A stretch of 64,000 nucleotides of DNA from Agromyces cerinus (GTDB lineage: Bacteria > Actinomycetota > Actinomycetes > Actinomycetales > Microbacteriaceae): NCBI RefSeq assembly GCF_016907835.1, contig NZ_JAFBCT010000001.1:620001-684000 (forward strand), in the 5' to 3' direction. A program made the translations under genes and the position numbers. Of the stretch, positions 1-7,663 are shown in pieces. The notes below the pieces were generated by a model. It ran no database searches and had not been told where the DNA came from. It was given only the letters and a program-made list of their open reading frames with translations. Positions within the stretch are counted from its first letter, which is position 1, and each line of letters opens with the position of its first letter.

Positions 1-1
1 C

Positions 2-466
2 GTGCTCGCGGGCGCGCAGCGCGTCGACCGCGGCACCGTGCACCGGCGCAAGGGGCTGCGCGTGCAGCTGCTCGAGCAGGACGTGCGGTTCGCCGACCCC
101 GCCGCCTCGCCGCGCCGGCTGTACGAGCGCGCGCTCGGCGAGCGGCGGGCGGAGCAGGTGCCGCTCGGCAGTCTCGGCCTGATCGCCCCGCGCGACGAGT
201 CGCGCCCGGTCGGCGCGCTCTCGGTCGGGCAGCAGCGACGGCTCGCGCTCGCGCTCGTGATCGCGAGACCGCCGCACGTGTTCCTGCTCGACGAGCCGAC
301 GAACCACCTCTCGCTCGGGCTCGCCACCGACCTCGAGGATGCGCTCGGAGCGTATCCCGGCGCCGTCGTCATCGCGAGCCACGACCGGTGGCTGCGGCGG
401 CGTTGGGCGGGTGAGTCGATCGAGCTCGCGGCGGGCAGCAGGGTGCCGGCCGGCGCGCTCCGGTGA
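2..466 (+). CDS. ABC-F type ATPase, C-terminal part (cut by window edge)
   Basis: This is the C-terminal end of a duplicated-ATPase protein of the ABC-F family, soluble proteins that act on ribosomes and often give antibiotic resistance. The reading frame is open at the left edge. Visible motifs are the ABC signature LSVGQQRR and a Walker B with the ABC-F hallmark VFLLDEPTNHLS, followed by an H-loop region (VIASHDRW). There are no membrane segments, so it is not a transporter. Which ABC-F subtype it belongs to cannot be told because the first ATPase domain and the linker lie outside the window. Confidence 0.85.
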   Translation: MLAGAQRVDRGTVHRRKGLRVQLLEQDVRFADPAASPRRLYERALGERRAEQVPLGSLGLIAPRDESRPVGALSVGQQRRLALALVIARPPHVFLLDEPTNHLSLGLATDLEDALGAYPGAVVIASHDRWLRRRWAGESIELAAGSRVPAGALR

Positions 467-470
467 ACCG

Positions 471-509
471 AGCGGATGCCGCGGGGCGCGTGTCGCCGCG
501 GCATCCGCT
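471..509. terminator. Intergenic hairpin, probable terminator of the ABC-F gene
   Basis: Perfect 14-bp inverted repeat (arms 471-484 and 496-509, 11-nt loop) directly after the ABC-F stop codon. There is no strong T-tract. The arms contain the word CGGATGCC/GGCATCCG seen in several other terminators of this window. Confidence 0.6.
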
Positions 510-543
510 TGCTTCTCATTCGAACATGTGTTCGAATACCGGT
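509..543 (+). promoter_or_regulatory. LexA (SOS) box within a probable leaderless promoter
   Basis: TCGAACATGTGTTCGA at 520-535 is a perfect match to the actinobacterial LexA box TCGAAC-N4-GTTCGA. A -35-like TTGCTT (509-514) and a -10-like TCGAAT (532-537) are 17 bp apart, which would place the transcription start at about 544, the ATG of the next gene. The box covers the spacer and -10, so bound LexA should block transcription. The box is seen directly; the promoter assignment is inference. Confidence 0.75.
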
Positions 544-1653
544 ATGCGGTGGAGCGGGCAGGAGCTGGGCATCGAGCAGTCGGGCGCCCTGCCCGGGCTC
601 GCGAAGCTCAACAACCTCGTGCGCTCGGTGCAGACGCCCGACTTCGCAGGCGTCACGTTCCACGAGGTGCTCGCGAAGTCCGCGCTCAATCGCGTGCCCG
701 GCCAGTCGGCGATGCCGTTCGGGTGGACCATCAATCCCTATCGGGGATGCACCCATGCGTGCGCCTATTGCTTCGCTCGGCCGACGCACACCTATCTCGA
801 CCTCGATGCCGGTGACGACTTCGATCGGCAGATCATCGTGAAGGTCAACGTCGCCGAGGTGCTGCGACGCGAACTCGCGAAGCCGTCGTGGCGGCGCGAA
901 CCCGTGGCCCTCGGCACCAACACCGACCCCTATCAACGTGCAGAGGGCCGCTACGCGCTCATGCCGGGCATCATCGAGTCGCTCGCGGAGAGCGGCACGC
1001 CGTTCAGCATCCTCACCAAGGGCACGCTGCTGCGTCGCGACCTGCCGCTCCTCGTCGAGGCCGCCGCGCACGTGCCCGTCGACGTCGCGATGTCGATCGC
1101 GATCTACGACGACGAACTGCAGCATTCCGTCGAACCCGGCACCCCGAGCACGAAGGCGCGTCTCGCGACCGTCACCGCGGTTCGCGATGCAGAGCTCGAC
1201 TGCTCGGTGTTCCTGATGCCGATCCTGCCGTTCCTCACCGACACGAAGGCCCATCTCGACGAGGCGTTGCGCTCCGTGAAGGCGGCCGGCGGCACGAGCG
1301 TGCTCTACTCCGCCCTGCATCTGCGCGGTGCGGTGAAGCCGTGGTTCATGCAGTGGCTCGAGCGCGCCCACCCCGAGCTCGTGCCGAAGTACCGCTCGAT
1401 GTACTACGGCACCAACGCCTATGCACCGAAGGCCTACCGGCAGTGGCTCGGCCAGCGGATTCGGCCGTTGATCAGGGCGCACGGCCTCGACCATGGTCGC
1501 GAAGACCCGGTCACCGGGGGAGTGCGCTCCTCCGCGCTCGCGGGCGCATCGGCCGGCGGCGATCGTGCCCCGGGGCGTGCGCGCCTGGTCGCTGCCGGTG
1601 GCCGGCTCCCCGAGTCGCTGAGCCTCCCGCCCGATCCGTCGGCCCTGTTCTGA
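544..1653 (+). CDS. Rv2578c-type radical SAM protein
   Basis: A 369-residue radical SAM protein. The [4Fe-4S] cluster motif CX3CX2C is CTHACAYC, preceded by the family-typical INPYRGC. The mid-region GTNTDPYQ and the C-terminal YYGTNAYAPKAYRQWL are typical of the Rv2578c / SplB-like radical SAM group found with DNA-damage functions. The start at 544 (MRWSGQELG) is chosen because a longer frame from 463 would run through the terminator and the LexA box. No Shine-Dalgarno is visible, which fits a leaderless message. From family memory, Rv2578c of M. tuberculosis is LexA-controlled; a role in DNA lesion or nucleotide chemistry is inferred and the substrate is unknown. Confidence 0.85.
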   Translation: MRWSGQELGIEQSGALPGLAKLNNLVRSVQTPDFAGVTFHEVLAKSALNRVPGQSAMPFGWTINPYRGCTHACAYCFARPTHTYLDLDAGDDFDRQIIVKVNVAEVLRRELAKPSWRREPVALGTNTDPYQRAEGRYALMPGIIESLAESGTPFSILTKGTLLRRDLPLLVEAAAHVPVDVAMSIAIYDDELQHSVEPGTPSTKARLATVTAVRDAELDCSVFLMPILPFLTDTKAHLDEALRSVKAAGGTSVLYSALHLRGAVKPWFMQWLERAHPELVPKYRSMYYGTNAYAPKAYRQWLGQRIRPLIRAHGLDHGREDPVTGGVRSSALAGASAGGDRAPGRARLVAAGGRLPESLSLPPDPSALF

Positions 1654-1704
1654 CCGCGTCGTCCCCGCGAGTCCCCCGGAAACTGGGATAATCCGCTGGA
1701 GGCC

Positions 1705-1720
1705 CGAACAGTGGTGTTCG
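1705..1720. promoter_or_regulatory. Inverted repeat upstream of two-component operon
   Basis: CGAACA-GTGG-TGTTCG is a 6-bp perfect inverted repeat 26 bp before the sensor kinase start. The half-sites resemble LexA halves, but GAAC and GTTC are spaced by six bases rather than four, so it is not a LexA box. It could be an operator for the response regulator or another protein. This is only a candidate. Confidence 0.3.
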
Positions 1721-1745
1721 CAGGCGGTACGAGCGGAGGATCACG

Positions 1746-3068
1746 ATGACCCTGGGGTTGCCGGGACATCTTGCGCGCGAATCCCTGAGCCGGGCGCTCG
1801 CGACCGCCGGACACGGAGCGGCGTTCACCTGCCTCGCGCTCGGAGTGGTGCTCGGCGGCGTCATGGCGTCCATCGGCGGTCAGCCCGAGCGGTGGACCGG
1901 TGCGCTGCTCCTGATCATCATGATCGTGCTGCTCACGCTCGTCGCCCGGTACCCGACCGTCACGCTGACCGTGTTGTATCTCATCGTCGGCGCCGGGGTC
2001 GTGCTGGCGATCACGATCATGCTCATGCCCGGCGGTGAGTTCCCGACGACGAACAACGCGGTGCTCGCCCTGCCCAGCACCGCCCTCCTCCTCGTCGGCG
2101 GTGCGGGGGCGGGTTCGGCGATCGCGCTGACCTGGGCGACCCTCGGCTTCGCACTGAGCGAGGCTGCGGCGTTCCTCGGCGTCGTCATCGCCGGCGGCGT
2201 CTACTCGCCGAACCTCGCCGTCTGCTTCGCGTTCGTGGTGGTCGTGATCGTGCGGGTGTTCGACGGGGTCACGCGCCAGTCCGACATGCGCCGCGAAACC
2301 GGCCTCCACCGGGCGAGCCAGCAGACGCGAGAGCTCGCGATCCGTCACGATTACGAGCTCCGTGCCATCGCGCGCCTGCACGACACGGCGCTCAGTCACC
2401 TGGTGGCCATCGCGGCAGCCGGGTCGGGGCCTGTCGATGAACGCCTGCGCGTCGGCATCCGCCAGGATCTCGGCCTCATCGTGGGGCGCGACTGGGCGAT
2501 CGACCACGTGCTGTACAACGAGTCGGCTTCGGGGGCGGCGGTTCGGGGAACCGCGACCCAGCGTTCGTTCGCGCCCGCCTCGACGTCTCCTGCCGCATCG
2601 AACGGCCGGGGCAACGGATGGCGCGGCCGCGCGCGCGGGAACGTGCCGCCCGCCGATCCTCGCACACCGGTCGAGGAGACCGTCCCGTCGCTCGCGCACG
2701 CATTCTCGGCGGCGGCCAACGCCGGCCTCGAGGTGCGGGTCACCGGCGACTTCGCGGTGCTGGGCACGCTCGGACCGCGGCGGGTCGCCGCCCTCGACGC
2801 CGCGGTCGCGCAGTGCCTCATCAATGTCGCTCGGCACGCCGGCGTCGACCAGGCCGAGCTCGCGCTGGGTCTCGGTGGCGGCGAGGTGACGGTCGCCGTC
2901 ATGGACAGCGGCGTGGGATTCGATGAGAGCGAGGTGCCGCCCGACCGCATCGGGCTGCGCACCTCGATTCGCGCCCGGATCGAACAGGAGCAGGGCACGG
3001 TCCGACTCTGGTCGACCAGGGGCATCGGCACGACCATCGTGCTGACGGTGCCGGAGGGCGGCGAATGA
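1746..3068 (+). CDS. Membrane sensor histidine kinase, NarL/DesK-type
   Basis: A 440-residue sensor kinase. The N-terminal ~180 residues contain about five hydrophobic membrane segments with no extracytoplasmic sensor domain. HisKA_3-type dimerisation helix follows, with RLHDTALSHL giving the likely phospho-acceptor His212. The C-terminal HATPase has an N box (NVARHAG, about residue 360), a G1 box (MDSGVGFDE, about 390) and a G2 region near RGIGTTIVL. The class normally pairs with LuxR-type regulators, and one is encoded two genes downstream. The ribosome binding site GGAGGA lies just before the ATG. The gene overlaps the next by ATGA, so the three genes form an operon. The signal is unknown. 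Confidence 0.85.
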   Translation: MTLGLPGHLARESLSRALATAGHGAAFTCLALGVVLGGVMASIGGQPERWTGALLLIIMIVLLTLVARYPTVTLTVLYLIVGAGVVLAITIMLMPGGEFPTTNNAVLALPSTALLLVGGAGAGSAIALTWATLGFALSEAAAFLGVVIAGGVYSPNLAVCFAFVVVVIVRVFDGVTRQSDMRRETGLHRASQQTRELAIRHDYELRAIARLHDTALSHLVAIAAAGSGPVDERLRVGIRQDLGLIVGRDWAIDHVLYNESASGAAVRGTATQRSFAPASTSPAASNGRGNGWRGRARGNVPPADPRTPVEETVPSLAHAFSAAANAGLEVRVTGDFAVLGTLGPRRVAALDAAVAQCLINVARHAGVDQAELALGLGGGEVTVAVMDSGVGFDESEVPPDRIGLRTSIRARIEQEQGTVRLWSTRGIGTTIVLTVPEGGE

Positions 3069-4216
3069 GCGGGCATCTGCGCTTCACTCAGCAGGAGGCC
3101 GACCCGATCGGGGCGATCAGCGCCTCGCCGATCGTGGCGGTCGGTGCGGTCCTCGCCTTCCTCCTCGCCACGGGACTGACCTGGACGCACTGGGGCGAGG
3201 TGGGCTCGCCACCGGCCGCCGTGATCGCACTGGTGTTCGTCGCGGCCGCGGGCGTCGCCGCCGTGTTCGCGTCGTCGCCGGCGCGGGCGCCGTTCACGAA
3301 CGAGCGCCTCTGGCTCGTCGTGACGCTGGCGGTCGGTGGGGCGATCGCCGAGTACGTCAGCACGGTCGGCAACAACCGGCAGTTCTACGACGATTTCGGG
3401 CCGACCGTCATCGGCATGCTGATCCTCTCGCTCGCCCCCTTCTGCACCTGGCTCTCGGCGGCGCTCGCCGGCGTGTTCTCGGCGGCCGTCCTCTCGATCC
3501 TCGTCGTCGGAGCCTCGATGTACGCGGCATCGGATGCCCCGGTCGCCGCGCTGATCACCCTGAACGCCGCACCCGTGCTCGCGATGTCCGCGGCGGCAGC
3601 GGGCTATTCGTACGGCATCGTGGCCGAGACCCTGGCATGGCAGCGCGAGGCGAACCGGGCGGCGCTGCAGCGCGACGCCGAGTTGCGGGCGGGCATCGCC
3701 CGCTCGGTGCAGCAGAGCCGCGTCTCCGTGCTCGGGCGCGAGGTGCTGCCCTTCCTCGCGGGGGTGATGACGGCCGAGCGCATCTCGGTGGCCGACGCCG
3801 ACCGGGCACGAGAGCTGGCCGAGGCGCTCCGCCGAGCGCTGCGAGCGGGCATCGAGTCCACGTGGCTCGACGAGCTCGCCGCGAACATCCGCCTGAATCG
3901 TGGTGTCGACACGATCATCGACGACCCGACCGGTGCGGCGGCGGCGCTCACCGCAGACCAGCGCTCCGCCCTGACCGCGTTGATCTCCTGGCTCGGTGAC
4001 TCCGCACGATCCCGGTTCATCAAGGTGGCGTTCACCGGCGGGAGCGACGGCGGCGGCCACCGGGACATCGTGCTCGTCGCCGAATCGGGAGCCTCACCAC
4101 CGAGTCGACGAGAGCTCGACCGCTTCGTCGCCGTGGCGCGCGCGGTCGCCCTGCGTGCGGATGCCGAGCTGACGCGAGAGAATGTGAAGGTGGGGTTGAG
4201 TTATGACATCGATTGA
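3065..4216 (+). CDS. Membrane protein, degenerate kinase-like partner
   Basis: A 383-residue protein with about five membrane helices in its first 185 residues, laid out like those of the upstream kinase, then a cytoplasmic region of about 200 residues. The order of helices followed by a mixed alpha/beta C-terminus resembles a sensor kinase, but I find no acceptor HD pair, no N box and no DxGxG box. It overlaps both neighbours (4 bp upstream, 14 bp downstream), which implies coupled translation with kinase and regulator. It may be a catalytically dead partner that tunes the kinase. No named family is recognised with certainty. Confidence 0.6.
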   Translation: MSGHLRFTQQEADPIGAISASPIVAVGAVLAFLLATGLTWTHWGEVGSPPAAVIALVFVAAAGVAAVFASSPARAPFTNERLWLVVTLAVGGAIAEYVSTVGNNRQFYDDFGPTVIGMLILSLAPFCTWLSAALAGVFSAAVLSILVVGASMYAASDAPVAALITLNAAPVLAMSAAAAGYSYGIVAETLAWQREANRAALQRDAELRAGIARSVQQSRVSVLGREVLPFLAGVMTAERISVADADRARELAEALRRALRAGIESTWLDELAANIRLNRGVDTIIDDPTGAAAALTADQRSALTALISWLGDSARSRFIKVAFTGGSDGGGHRDIVLVAESGASPPSRRELDRFVAVARAVALRADAELTRENVKVGLSYDID

Positions 4217-4892
4217 ACAGGCACCGACACCGGTGCCCACACCGCCGCATCGGCTTGCGATCCTCGACGACCATGAACTCATCGTCGACGGGCTCGCCCG
4301 CTGGTTCACCGACGTCGCCGCGGACTTCACCGTGGTCATCCGTGCCACGAGCTGGATGGATCTCGTGCGCGACCCCGAGTTCCCCGTCGACCTGGTGCTG
4401 ATGGACCTGCAGCTCGGCGACACCGTCTCGATCGAGTCCCGCATCCGTGCCTGTCGCGCGGCCGGGGCGAAGGTGATCGTCGTGACCGCCATCGACGACG
4501 AGGAGTCGCGCCGGCGCTCGCTCGTGGCTGGCGCCGCCGGTTTCGTGTCGAAGACCCTGCCGGCCGACGAACTCGTCGACTACGCGCGGCGCGTGATGCG
4601 CGGAGAGCGGGTGCAGCGGCATCCGTCGTCGTCGGTGGACCCTGCCGGAGCGGGCGCGGGCGTGGTTCCCGACCGCCACGGCGTTGCGTTGAGCGCGGCA
4701 GAGGAGAAGGCGCTGCGCTACTACGCGCAGGGCCTCAGCACGGTCGAGGTCGGCCGGCGCATGGAGGTCGGCTACGAGACGGCGAAGACCTACCTGCGAC
4801 GCGTGCGCGAGAAGTACGCGAAGGCCGGGCGCCCGGCCAGCCGCAAGGCCGAGCTGATCCGCCGTGCGGCGGAGGACGGGTACCTCGAGTAG
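4203..4892 (+). CDS. NarL/FixJ-family response regulator
   Basis: A 229-residue response regulator. The receiver domain has acidic residues LDDHE (Asp22-Asp23), phospho-acceptor Asp68 in VLMDLQLGD, Thr in VVTAID and Lys in VSKTLPA. The C-terminal LuxR/GerE helix-turn-helix includes LSAAEEKALRYYAQGLS and VEVGRRMEVGYETAKTYLRR. It is translated in overlap with the kinase-like gene upstream and its stop directly abuts the tdk start. The partner kinase is presumably the protein encoded at 1746-3068. Its targets are unknown, though autoregulation through the inverted repeat upstream of the operon is possible. Confidence 0.9.
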   Translation: MTSIEQAPTPVPTPPHRLAILDDHELIVDGLARWFTDVAADFTVVIRATSWMDLVRDPEFPVDLVLMDLQLGDTVSIESRIRACRAAGAKVIVVTAIDDEESRRRSLVAGAAGFVSKTLPADELVDYARRVMRGERVQRHPSSSVDPAGAGAGVVPDRHGVALSAAEEKALRYYAQGLSTVEVGRRMEVGYETAKTYLRRVREKYAKAGRPASRKAELIRRAAEDGYLE

Positions 4893-5507
4893 ATGGCGAA
4901 GCTGTACTTCCGCTATGGGGCGATGAACTCCGGCAAGTCGACGGCGTTGCTCCAGGCGGCGTTCAACTACGAGGAGCGCGGGCATCAGGTGCTGCTTGCG
5001 AAGCCCGCCATCGACACGAAGGGCGACTGCGACATCGTGTCGCGCCTCGGGGTCGTGCGCGAGGTGGACTTCACGATCGGACCCGACTCGAGTGTGCGCG
5101 AGGAGTTCGCGTCGAATCGCACTCGAATGACCGAGCAGCGCGGCCGCGACGTGAGCTGCCTGCTCGTCGACGAGGCGCAGTTCCTCAACTCCGACCAGGT
5201 CGACGATCTGCTGCGCATCGCGCTCCTCGACGGCGTTCCGGTGCTCGCCTACGGCATCCGCACGGACTTCCAGACCGTGGCGTTCCCCGGCAGCCGGCGA
5301 CTGCTGGAGGTCGCCCACAGCCTCGAGGAACTGAAGACGATCTGCCGGTGCGGACGGAAGGCCATCTTCAACGCGCGCCTGATCGAGGGGCGGTTCGTCT
5401 TCGACGGCGCCCAGGTCGCGATCGACGGCGAGGCGGTCACCTACGAGTCGCTCTGCGGGGTCTGCTACCTCGCCGAGAGCGGTGGAGTGCTGAACGGCCG
5501 TCACTGA
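4893..5507 (+). CDS. tdk: Thymidine kinase
   Basis: A 204-residue type II thymidine kinase of the pyrimidine salvage pathway (thymidine + ATP to dTMP). It has the P-loop GAMNSGKST (residues 9-17), Walker B-like LLVDEAQFL, the lasso region with AYGIRTDF, and zinc-binding cysteines CRCG and CGVC in the C-terminal lobe. The TAG stop of the response regulator is immediately followed by this ATG, so translation is probably by reinitiation. The linkage of tdk to a two-component operon is unusual, but the sequence of the enzyme itself is ordinary and full length. Confidence 0.93.
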   Translation: MAKLYFRYGAMNSGKSTALLQAAFNYEERGHQVLLAKPAIDTKGDCDIVSRLGVVREVDFTIGPDSSVREEFASNRTRMTEQRGRDVSCLLVDEAQFLNSDQVDDLLRIALLDGVPVLAYGIRTDFQTVAFPGSRRLLEVAHSLEELKTICRCGRKAIFNARLIEGRFVFDGAQVAIDGEAVTYESLCGVCYLAESGGVLNGRH

Positions 5508-5622
5508 GCGGATGTCCCGGCGACTCGGTCCGGCGCAGGTCGGTGCATGGCGTGTGCTGGCGGGTCTGGTGCATTCGGTGCATGGCGCGTGATGATGGAG
5601 TGAGGCTCCTCGGAGGTGCGCC

Positions 5623-6450
5623 ATGAACGAGATCGCGGTGGGTGTCGGCACGGGCGGTTCCGCCACCGAGCGCGCCGTGCGCTGGGCGGCGCAACGGGCG
5701 TCCTGGTCGGGCAGCAGGGTGCGACTCGTGCAGGTCGTCGACGAGGCGTCGAGCGCGTCCGTCGAGTCCGGGGCGCGGGAATGCCTCGACGAGGCCGCCG
5801 CCCTCGCCGCCGCCGTCGACGCCGGCCTCGAGGTCGTCACGACGCTCGAACGCGGGTCTCCGATCGATGTCTTCGAGCGGATCTCGGCCGATGCCGAGAT
5901 GCTCGTGGTCGGCAGCGACTGGCACGGAGGCCGCCGTGCCAGTCGGCGCCGAGTGCTGAGCCTGCGCATCGCTGCGGTGAGCCGTGCGGCGGTCGCGGTC
6001 ATCCCCGACCGCGACCCCGGCGGACGTCGGGGCATCGTGGTCGGGGTCGACGGCTCGCACATCTCCGATCACGCGCTCGCGTTCGCCGCCGATGAGGCCG
6101 ACCGCACCGGCGAGCCGCTCATCGCGGTGCATTCCTGGGACGTCGTGGCGATGGTCGGCGGCGAGTACGGCTACGGCGCCCCGCTCATCGCCGCCGACGA
6201 TCTGGCTCGTGCGGAGGAGGAGATCCTCGACGCCGCACTGGCACCGGTCACCGCAGCACATCCGGGGCTCGAGGTGCGGCGCACCGTCGTCGCCGGCGAC
6301 CCCGTGCACGACCTCACGGAGGCTGCATCGGAGGCGAGCATGCTCGTCGTCGGCAGCCACGGACGCGGCGCGCTCGCGAGGTTCCTCCTCGGATCCGTCA
6401 GCCAGGGCGTGCTCGCCGACCTCGTGACGCCGACGATCGTGCTCAGATGA
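5623..6450 (+). CDS. Universal stress protein with two Usp domains
   Basis: A 275-residue tandem UspA protein. The second domain shows the ATP-binding motif G-2X-G-9X-G(S/T) near VVGSHGRGALARFLLGSVS and begins GIVVGVDGSHISDHAL. The first domain (residues 1-130) is more divergent. A strong GGAGG precedes the ATG. Usp proteins of actinobacteria are often induced by hypoxia or stationary phase. Two 12-bp direct repeats (5541-5552 and 5576-5587) lie upstream, and no DosR-type box is seen. The gene overlaps the next by ATGA. Confidence 0.88.
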   Translation: MNEIAVGVGTGGSATERAVRWAAQRASWSGSRVRLVQVVDEASSASVESGARECLDEAAALAAAVDAGLEVVTTLERGSPIDVFERISADAEMLVVGSDWHGGRRASRRRVLSLRIAAVSRAAVAVIPDRDPGGRRGIVVGVDGSHISDHALAFAADEADRTGEPLIAVHSWDVVAMVGGEYGYGAPLIAADDLARAEEEILDAALAPVTAAHPGLEVRRTVVAGDPVHDLTEAASEASMLVVGSHGRGALARFLLGSVSQGVLADLVTPTIVLR

Positions 6451-7568
6451 CCGACGCCGCCCGCGTCGCCACGGCGACCTCGGTCTCGCCCGAAGCGAGG
6501 CGGGTCGACGGCGTGGATGCCGCGCGCGGGCTCGCGCTGATCGGCATGTTCGTCGCGCACGTCGCACCAGCCGTGGCCTCCGCCGACGCGGCCTCGCTCC
6601 TGGCGATCGCCGACGAACGTCCACGGTTGCTGTTCGCGCTCACCGCGGGCATGGGATTGGCCTTCATCTCGGGCGGCACCCGGCCGATCACGACAGGGCG
6701 GAGCATCCTGCGGCGTCAGATCACGATCCGAGCGGTGATCCTCATCGTGCTCGGGCTGCTCATCGCCGTGACCCTGCATCCGCTCGTGTTCATCATCCTC
6801 GACGTCTACGGGGTCGCATTCCTCGTGATGCTGCCGCTGCTGTTCATGCCGGCGCGTGCGGCGCTCGGGGCCGGCATCGCCCTGCTCGCGATCATGCCGG
6901 GCTTCGCCGCGCTCGCGAGCACCACCGATCTGGTCGTCGACCTGCAGCAGGGCTCGTTCGCGATCGTCGTCGACTGGTTCATCAGTGGTGCCTATCCGGT
7001 CGTGGAGTGGGTGCCCGTGATGATGATCGGACTCGCCCTCGTGCGCTTCGACCTGGCCTCGCCGCGGGTGGTGACGATCGCGGCGCTCGCGGGAGCCGCC
7101 ACGGCCGCGGTGCTGCTGCCGGTCGTCGCGCTCATGCCCGTCGACGCCGACGCGGCATCCGCAGGCGAGACCGATCCATGGATCACGGCGTTGCGCACCT
7201 CGCTCGAAGCGCTCGGAAACGTCGGGGTCGGTGTCGTCGTCGTGGCCGGGATGCTGCTGCTGACCTTCTTCGCGCGCCCGTCGGTGCGCAGGGTGGCCTG
7301 CGCCGTGCTCTCGCCGGTCATCGCGATGGGGTCGATGCCGCTCACGATCTACACGCTGCACCTCGTCGTGCTCGCCGCATCGATCCGCGTCGAGGGCGGG
7401 TTCTACACCGACGACTCGTTCGAGCTGCTCTTCGGGTTGATCGTCGGGTCGATGATCTTCGCCTGGCTGTGGCGGCGCTATCTCGGCCGGGGTCCACTCG
7501 AACGGGTGCTCCGGTGGGCGAGCGGTCGGGGCCGAGCGGATGGCCCGCGGGCACCAGACCGGCGGTGA
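6447..7568 (+). CDS. Polytopic membrane protein, DUF1624/HGSNAT or DUF418-like
   Basis: A 373-residue integral membrane protein with about nine or ten hydrophobic helices. It opens with VDGVDAARGLALIGMFVAHV (about residues 18-37), the signature of the heparan-alpha-glucosaminide acetyltransferase catalytic family and the related DUF418 group of acyltransferase-like membrane proteins. A late segment, GSMPLTIYTLHLVVLAA, matches the conserved YTLH region of the same family. A function in acyl transfer to cell-envelope sugars is possible but not shown. It is translationally coupled to the upstream Usp gene. Confidence 0.7.
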   Translation: MTDAARVATATSVSPEARRVDGVDAARGLALIGMFVAHVAPAVASADAASLLAIADERPRLLFALTAGMGLAFISGGTRPITTGRSILRRQITIRAVILIVLGLLIAVTLHPLVFIILDVYGVAFLVMLPLLFMPARAALGAGIALLAIMPGFAALASTTDLVVDLQQGSFAIVVDWFISGAYPVVEWVPVMMIGLALVRFDLASPRVVTIAALAGAATAAVLLPVVALMPVDADAASAGETDPWITALRTSLEALGNVGVGVVVVAGMLLLTFFARPSVRRVACAVLSPVIAMGSMPLTIYTLHLVVLAASIRVEGGFYTDDSFELLFGLIVGSMIFAWLWRRYLGRGPLERVLRWASGRGRADGPRAPDRR

Positions 7569-7663
7569 ACCGCGGACGGCGATCCGGTTGCGGTGCCGCT
7601 CCGCTCCGGCGTGGACACACCGCGGGTACGGCAGAATGGAACGGTTCGATCGGGAGGATCTCC

